In this document: in pieces, positions 60,084-64,000 of the stretch
Position numbering within the stretch: the stretch's first letter is position 1
How the letters are laid out: every line of letters begins with the position of its first letter
Origin: Actinoplanes sp. TBRC 11911
GTDB taxonomy: Bacteria; Actinomycetota; Actinomycetes; Mycobacteriales; Micromonosporaceae
Assembly: GCF_012933445.1 (NCBI RefSeq)
Contig: NZ_JABBNC010000034.1
Span: 48,041 to 112,040 of the forward strand
DNA length: 64,000 nucleotides
Direction of reading: 5' to 3'
Translations under genes and position numbers: made by a program
The notes under the pieces: generated by a model
Told to the model about the DNA's origin: nothing
What the model saw: the letters and a program-made list of their open reading frames with translations, nothing else
Database searches by the model: none

Positions 60084-60112
60084 TTCACATTACTGGATGG
60101 GTTGGGTAGACT
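60084..60112 (+). promoter_or_regulatory. Sigma-70-like promoter of the methyltransferase gene
   Basis: -35 TTCACA (60084-60089), a 17-bp spacer and -10 TAGACT (60107-60112), 41 bp before the GTG start at 60154. Confidence 0.6.
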
Positions 60113-60153
60113 CGCGGCACATAGGATGGTCGGTGCGAAGCGGGGGCCTCTGC

Positions 60154-60939
60154 GTGACTAATGCCGGTATCGACACCACGCGGCCTCATGTGGCGCGGAT
60201 GTATGACTTCTACCTCGGCGGCAAGGACAACTTCGCGGTCGACCGGGAGGCGGTCGCCGCGGTCGAGGCGGCGATGCCGGAAGTGCGCCGGCTCGCCGTG
60301 GAGAACCGTGCCTTCCTGCGGCGGGCCGTCCGGTTCATGGCCGGCAACGGGATCCGTCAGTTCATTGACATCGGTGCCGGCCTGCCCACCGCGGGCAACA
60401 CCCACGAGGTTGCTCAGGCGGTCACGCCCGGGGCGCGCGTCGTGTACGTGGACAACGACCCGATCGTGCTCGCTCACGGGCGTGCCCTGCTCGCCGCCAA
60501 CGCCGGCACCACCGTCGTCACCGCCGATCTGCGCGAGCCCGGCGAAGTCGTCGGTCACCCCGAGGTCCGCGAGTTCATCGACTTCACGCAGCCGGTCGGG
60601 GTGCTGCTGATCGCCATGACCCACTTCCTGCGCGACGACGAACGCGAGCCGGTGATGAACGTCCTGCGCGGGTCGCTGGCGCCCGGCAGCTACCTGGCCG
60701 CCACCCACGTCACCGTCGACAACCACTCCGGCGCGGCCGTCGAGGGGGTCGAGGCGGTCTATCGCAAGACGCCGACGCCCATCTTCTTCCGGCGCCACGA
60801 CGAGATAGCGCGCTTCTTCGACGGCTTCGAGCTGGCGCCGCCCGGCCTCGTCACGGTGGACCGGTGGCGCCCGGATCACCAGGATCCGGCGTCCGAGCCG
60901 ACCCGCTGGTTGTACGGCGGCGTCGGCAGGCTGAGCTGA
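60154..60939 (+). CDS. SAM-dependent methyltransferase, DUF574 type
   Basis: The 261-residue protein matches the actinobacterial 'S-adenosyl methyltransferase' DUF574 family: TTRPHVARMYDFYLGGKDNF at the N-terminus, AVENRAFLRRAVRFMAGNGI, the SAM-binding QFIDIGAGLPTAGNTHEVAQ and VVYVDNDPIVLAHGRALLA, then LLIAMTHFLRDDEREPVMNV. The substrate is unknown; many paralogues occur per genome. GTG 60154 (VTNAGIDTTRPHV) is used, since the conserved region starts immediately after and a promoter sits 40 bp upstream. Confidence 0.93.
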   Translation: MTNAGIDTTRPHVARMYDFYLGGKDNFAVDREAVAAVEAAMPEVRRLAVENRAFLRRAVRFMAGNGIRQFIDIGAGLPTAGNTHEVAQAVTPGARVVYVDNDPIVLAHGRALLAANAGTTVVTADLREPGEVVGHPEVREFIDFTQPVGVLLIAMTHFLRDDEREPVMNVLRGSLAPGSYLAATHVTVDNHSGAAVEGVEAVYRKTPTPIFFRRHDEIARFFDGFELAPPGLVTVDRWRPDHQDPASEPTRWLYGGVGRLS

Positions 60940-60971
60940 CTCGGCGGGAACCCCGGTCTTAACATCGACCG

Positions 60972-61223
60972 ATGGACGTCGAGGACGTGCTCGTGGTGAT
61001 CGCGCATCCGTTCGGTGACGTGGACGTCCCGCTGGCGGACTGGATCGCCAACGGCCCTGGTCCCCGCCCGCTGCTCCGACCGGTGCGCGCCTACTCCCGA
61101 TCGACGGGGCGAAGTCTGCCGTTGTCGGTGATTCCGCTGCGGTACCGCAACGACGGCGAGTCGCGGCGTGCGATCGCCGACGGCCGGGTCGCCGAGCCGT
61201 GGCCGGACGGCACCGGCGCGTAA
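60972..61223 (+). CDS. Small hypothetical protein
   Basis: The 83-residue protein MDVEDVLVVIAHPFGDVDVP has a Pro/Gly/Arg-rich middle and ends LPLSVIPLRYRNDGESRRAI plus a variable tail. It is soluble, without a signal peptide. It shows good codon bias and lies 32 bp after the methyltransferase gene in the same direction. Family not recognised. Confidence 0.55.
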   Translation: MDVEDVLVVIAHPFGDVDVPLADWIANGPGPRPLLRPVRAYSRSTGRSLPLSVIPLRYRNDGESRRAIADGRVAEPWPDGTGA

Positions 61224-61279
61224 GGCCCACCTGAAATGTGTGGTGCGCGCGGCCGCCTTAGCCTGCCATACTTCCGGCC

Positions 61280-62035
61280 GTGCCGCAGTACGCGATAGGC
61301 CTGCCCACCGTCGGCGAGTTCGGCGACGTCAACGCCCTGTGCGCGCTTGCCGTGCGCGCCGAGGAGAGCGGCTGGGACGGCGTACACCTGTGGGATCACC
61401 TGCTGTTCCACGATCCCGCGTGGCCCGTCACCAGCTCGACCGTGGCCGCCGCGGCCATCGCGGCCGTCACCAGCCGCATCCGCATCATCCTCACCGTCGC
61501 CCTGCCGCGCCGGCAGGTCCAGGACGTCGCCCAGGACACCGCCGCGCTGGCCGCACTCTCCGGCGACCGGCTCACCCTGGTCGCCACCCTCGGTTCGATC
61601 GACCGCGAGTACGCCGATTTCGGGCTCGACGCCGACCTGCGTGCCCGGGGCCGCGGGCTGGACGCCGGCCTCACCCGCTTGACGACATTGTGGACGGAGT
61701 GGGGTCATCCGCAGATCCCGATCTGGTGCGGAGCCCTGTGGCCGCACCGCGTCGGCCTGCGCCGCGCGGCCCGCTTCGACGGCGCCATGCCCACGTTCCC
61801 CGATCAGCGCATCCGGAATGTCCCACCCGCCGACTTCGCCGCAGCCGCCGGTTTCGTGCACGGCCTGAACCCGCGGCTGCCGGACCTGGCCCTGGAAGGC
61901 GCGACCGACGCGGCGTCGGCGGCCGAGCAGATCGCCCCGTACACCGGGCTCACCTGGTGGATCGAGGCCTTGGGCTGGTGGCGCGGCGGCTTGGCGACCG
62001 CGGCCCCGCGCATCGACGCGGGCCCGCCACGGTGA
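61280..62035 (+). CDS. LLM-class flavin/F420-dependent oxidoreductase
   Basis: The 251-residue, shortened luciferase-like protein has AEESGWDGVHLWDHLLFHDP near the N-terminus (about 28-47), ITSRIRIILTV-type strand, DVAQDTAALAALSGDRLTLV and WCGALWPHRVGLRRAARFDG. It is shorter than the typical 290-330 residues because the insertion between barrel strands is reduced. GTG 61280 is preceded by -10-like CATACT (61267-61272), suggesting a leaderless mRNA. Its stop overlaps the next start as GTGA, coupling it to the phosphotransferase gene. Confidence 0.86.
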   Translation: MPQYAIGLPTVGEFGDVNALCALAVRAEESGWDGVHLWDHLLFHDPAWPVTSSTVAAAAIAAVTSRIRIILTVALPRRQVQDVAQDTAALAALSGDRLTLVATLGSIDREYADFGLDADLRARGRGLDAGLTRLTTLWTEWGHPQIPIWCGALWPHRVGLRRAARFDGAMPTFPDQRIRNVPPADFAAAAGFVHGLNPRLPDLALEGATDAASAAEQIAPYTGLTWWIEALGWWRGGLATAAPRIDAGPPR

Positions 62036-62769
62036 TCCTCGACGGCGGCGGGATGGGCGGCGCGTCGCTGGTGGGAGGGTCGGTGAGGCGTACGGCGGGG
62101 GAGTGGAGCCCGACGATCCAGCGGTTGCTGAGGCACCTGCGTGACCGGGGGATCGCGTGGGTGCCGGTGCCGTCCGGCGTCGACGCGCAGGGCCGCGACC
62201 GGGTCTCGTACCTGCCCGGCGTGGTCCCGCGGTACCCACTTCCGGACTGGGTGTGGTCGGACACCGTGCTGACCGGGGCGGCGTCGAAGCTGGCGGCCCT
62301 GCACGAGGCGAGCGCCGGTTTCGACCGCGATGCGGCCGTCTGGCGGACAGCCGCGCACGCGCCGGCCGAGGTGATCTGCCACAACGACTTCGCCCCGTAC
62401 AACATGGTCTTCCAGGACGGCCGGCTCACCGGCGTGATCGACTGGGACACGGCGTCGCCGGGCCCGCGCGTGTGGGACGTGGCGTACCTGGCGTATCGGC
62501 TGGTCCCGTTGACGGACCCGGCGAACCCGGACGGTGTGCGCAACGGGGACGACAACCGAGCCCGGCGCCTGCGCCAGCTGTGCGATACGTACGGCCACGG
62601 CCTAGATCCGCCGCAGGTCCTCGCCGCGGCGGTCGCGCGCCTGCACGACCTGGCCGGCTTCACCGAGGCACGCGCCGCCGGCCGGCCGGACCTGCTCGCC
62701 CACGCGGTCCTGTATCGCCGCGACGCCGCCTGGATCGAAGCAAGGTCTGGGACACCACCTGCTCAGTAG
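62032..62769 (+). CDS. Aminoglycoside phosphotransferase-family kinase
   Basis: The 245-residue APH/choline-kinase-fold protein has the Brenner motif VICHNDFAPYNMVFQDGRL (catalytic Asp in HNDFAPYN) and the Mg-binding IDWDTASPGPRVWDVAYLAY. The N-terminal lobe is short and starts VILDGGGMGGASLVGGSVRR, so the Lys of the small lobe is reduced. Substrates in this group are diverse small molecules. GTG 62032 overlaps the LLM stop (GTGA). It ends 7 bp inside a convergent gene fragment. Confidence 0.88.
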   Translation: MILDGGGMGGASLVGGSVRRTAGEWSPTIQRLLRHLRDRGIAWVPVPSGVDAQGRDRVSYLPGVVPRYPLPDWVWSDTVLTGAASKLAALHEASAGFDRDAAVWRTAAHAPAEVICHNDFAPYNMVFQDGRLTGVIDWDTASPGPRVWDVAYLAYRLVPLTDPANPDGVRNGDDNRARRLRQLCDTYGHGLDPPQVLAAAVARLHDLAGFTEARAAGRPDLLAHAVLYRRDAAWIEARSGTPPAQ

Positions 62770-62990
62770 GGCAGGGTCACGACGTTCGACGCCACCTGGC
62801 CGGTCGCGTCGGCGAAGTAGTCGTCCACCTTCGTGGTGCTCTGCCGCTGCAGCCTCGTCTCAGCCTGAGCGTTCTGACCATTGGTCAGCGCGCAGATCCG
62901 GCCCTGCCGGACATATCGGGGGTCCGCATCCTGCGGGGTCGGGACCCCGGTCGCGCTATTGCTGGGCAGCGGCCGCCGAAACGGAGCGCC
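62763..62990 (-). pseudogene. Possible C-terminal fragment of an unidentified gene
   Basis: The minus-strand frame ends STTKVDDYFADATGQVASNV VTLPY and upstream includes DPRYVRQGRICALTNGQNAQ. It looks protein-like to about 62990, after which the sequence becomes element B. No start or signal is visible, so it may be a gene cut off by the repeat insertion, or chance. Confidence 0.3.
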
Positions 62991-63059
62991 CGGATTAACC
63001 GCTGAGCGCCAACTTTCGTCCGGCGTGGTCAACCGGCGCTCGCCGGCTGCAAGGCCCAT

Positions 63060-63298
63060 GATGTGGGACCGGCGTCCGCGGTGTGGATTGGTGACCACAT
63101 CGTGGCGAGGGGGTCCGCGATGGACCACATCGTGGCGGGGGGGTCCGCGATGTGGGATCTGAGTCCACTGTAGAGGCTATTTCCTCCACTCTTGAGGCTT
63201 TTGTTCGCGCGGTTTCCGTGCTGATTCGTGGACCTTGGATACTTATGGCTCGCATATGGGCGTAGGTCTCCAAGGTCTCGACGAAGTCCACCATGTGG
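63060..63298 (+). repeat. Repeat element B, copy 3, interrupted by element A
   Basis: Same landmarks as the copies at 26040 and 41455, plus an extra internal duplication of an accacatcgtggcg...gtccgcgatg unit. The central inverted repeat is GACCTTGG (63231-63238) / CCAAGGTC (63270-63277), with the loop nearly identical to copy 1. The right border (ccatgtgg...catagtgggatc) is displaced to 63881-63912 by the A element. Confidence 0.85.
63289..63298 (+). repeat. Target-site duplication, left copy (CACCATGTGG)
   Basis: This 10-bp sequence immediately before the left terminal repeat of element A is repeated exactly at 63879-63888. Confidence 0.8.
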
Positions 63299-63878
63299 AA
63301 CTGTTCAGCTGGTTCTCGCGCTGCTCACCCTCCGATTCGTTGGCCTTGCGTGGCTGACCTGAGGGCCGTGGCTGTGGGCAGCTGGGACGTCGGCCGTGGC
63401 GGGTGCCCACACCTGCGGTGGGTCGCCACGTGTGGGGAGCCGCAGCCTTCCCGCCGTCGCGACTCCCCACACGTGGGTGGGGGTGGTCGCGGTGTGGGGA
63501 GCCGCGGCCTTCCGGCCGTCGCTATTGCCCACGCCGGGGTGGGGTGGTCGCGGTGTGGGGAGCCGCGGCCTTCCGGCCGTCGCTATTGCCCACGCCGGGG
63601 TGGGGTGGTCGCGGTGTGGGGAGCCGCGGCCTTCAAGCCGTCGCGACTGCCCACGCCGGGGTGGGGTGGTCGCGGTGTGGGGAGCCGCGGCCTTCAAGCC
63701 GTCGCGACTGCCCACGCCCGGGTGGGGTGGTCGCGGTGTGGGGAGCCACAGCGTCCCCGGCGTCGCTACTGCCCACACCCGGGTGGGGCGCCCATTGCGG
63801 GGAGCTGGGACCTGCCCGGGCCGGGCGGCGCCGCCTCGCACGGGGACTCCCGTGCCGACGGAACCAGCTGAACAGTTA
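63299..63878 (+). mobile_element. Repeat element A, complete copy (MITE-like)
   Basis: 580 bp bounded by perfect 17-bp inverted terminal repeats AACTGTTCAGCTGGTTC (63299-63315) and GAACCAGCTGAACAGTT (63861-63877). It is flanked by the 10-bp direct repeat CACCATGTGG. The interior has unique ends shared with the left copy and about five 61-bp tandem units; cggtgtgggg starts at 63490, 63551, 63612, 63673 and 63734. Each unit carries GGCC-TTCC-GGCC or related dyads and GTGTGGGG/CCCAC motifs. No transposase is encoded. Confidence 0.88.
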
Positions 63879-63888
63879 CACCATGTGG
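63879..63888 (+). repeat. Target-site duplication, right copy (CACCATGTGG)
   Basis: Exact copy of 63289-63298, directly after the right terminal repeat of element A (one extra A at 63878). Confidence 0.8.
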
Positions 63889-63946
63889 TACGGATCGCCG
63901 CATAGTGGGATCGGGGACGAGGCTTGCAGCCACCGGAGACTAGTTG

Positions 63947-64000
63947 GTGCCGTGCCGTGCCGTGCCGTGCCGTGCCGTGCCGTGCCGTGCCGTGCCGTGC
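63947..64000. repeat. (GTGCC)n pentanucleotide microsatellite
   Basis: About eleven uninterrupted copies of GTGCC run to the window edge. Perfect identity suggests recent expansion or ongoing slippage. It is not known whether a gene follows. Confidence 0.95.

Noticed and set aside
1..64000. tRNA or rRNA genes
   Set aside because: I saw no cloverleaf with a T-loop (ggttcgaatcc-like) or rRNA-like sequence; a dedicated tRNA scan would be needed to exclude them fully.

Overview
High-GC actinobacterial chromosome segment. Evidence: strong G/C bias at third codon positions, many GTG/TTG starts, several genes whose start codon sits about 7 nt after a -10 box (leaderless type), an ECF41 sigma factor, two LLM-class oxidoreductases, a DUF574-type SAM methyltransferase and an HspR-type operator. 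The overall style suggests Micromonosporaceae (Actinoplanes-like), but that is inference. No rRNA, tRNA or CRISPR locus was seen.

Layout. 0-2.6 kb: the 5' end of an acetyltransferase, a repeat-rich protein of unknown function, and a 46-bp tandem array. 2.6-8.8 kb: MerR-box aldo/keto reductase, DUF5995 protein, MFS exporter, a coupled Gls24-like/FAD oxidoreductase pair, and an AbfB-domain membrane-anchored protein. 8.9-9.3 kb: a non-autonomous repeat element (here called A). 9.6-25.4 kb: mixed metabolism and regulation, including the ECF41 sigma factor, a type IV pilin, hydrolases, an AraC regulator, a secreted M14 carboxypeptidase, an FMN reductase, and a NarL-type two-component system whose kinase carries a tandem-repeat insertion. 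25.4-26.9 kb: a gene-free stretch made of tandem repeats and a structured repeat (here called B). 26.9-33.3 kb: a divergent fatty-acid/acyl-CoA degradation cluster (acyl-CoA synthetase, acyl-CoA dehydrogenase, MaoC hydratase, FabG-type reductase // thiolase) sharing a double operator. 33.2-40.8 kb: a c-di-GMP GGDEF/EAL protein, two MFS pumps each next to a TetR gene, and a DHFR-like reductase. 41-46 kb: a second B element, glycogen phosphorylase, and a membrane protein with the ADTKAG signature of Pycsar effectors. 46-49.2 kb: an island-like stretch with an integrase relic, a second copy of the repeat-rich protein family, an AT-rich patch and a two-gene membrane cassette. 49-62.8 kb: a GGDEF protein divergent from an HspR-type hsp20, a discoidin-domain protein, a secreted HNH nuclease, an aminotransferase, a 2-hydroxyacid dehydrogenase, PutA divergent from a LysR regulator, a methyltransferase, and a coupled LLM/APH pair. 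63-64 kb: a third B element interrupted by a complete A element, then a (GTGCC)n microsatellite.

The most unusual signals are the two dispersed repeat families. Element A has 17-bp terminal inverted repeats and a 10-bp target duplication, contains a variable number of 61/62-bp units, and has no transposase gene. It has inserted into a copy of element B, a roughly 240-bp sequence built around a conserved hairpin. Tandem-repeat expansion also recurs inside genes: within the ATP lid of the histidine kinase, just before the AMP-binding core of the acyl-CoA synthetase, and in one member of the repeat-rich protein pair.
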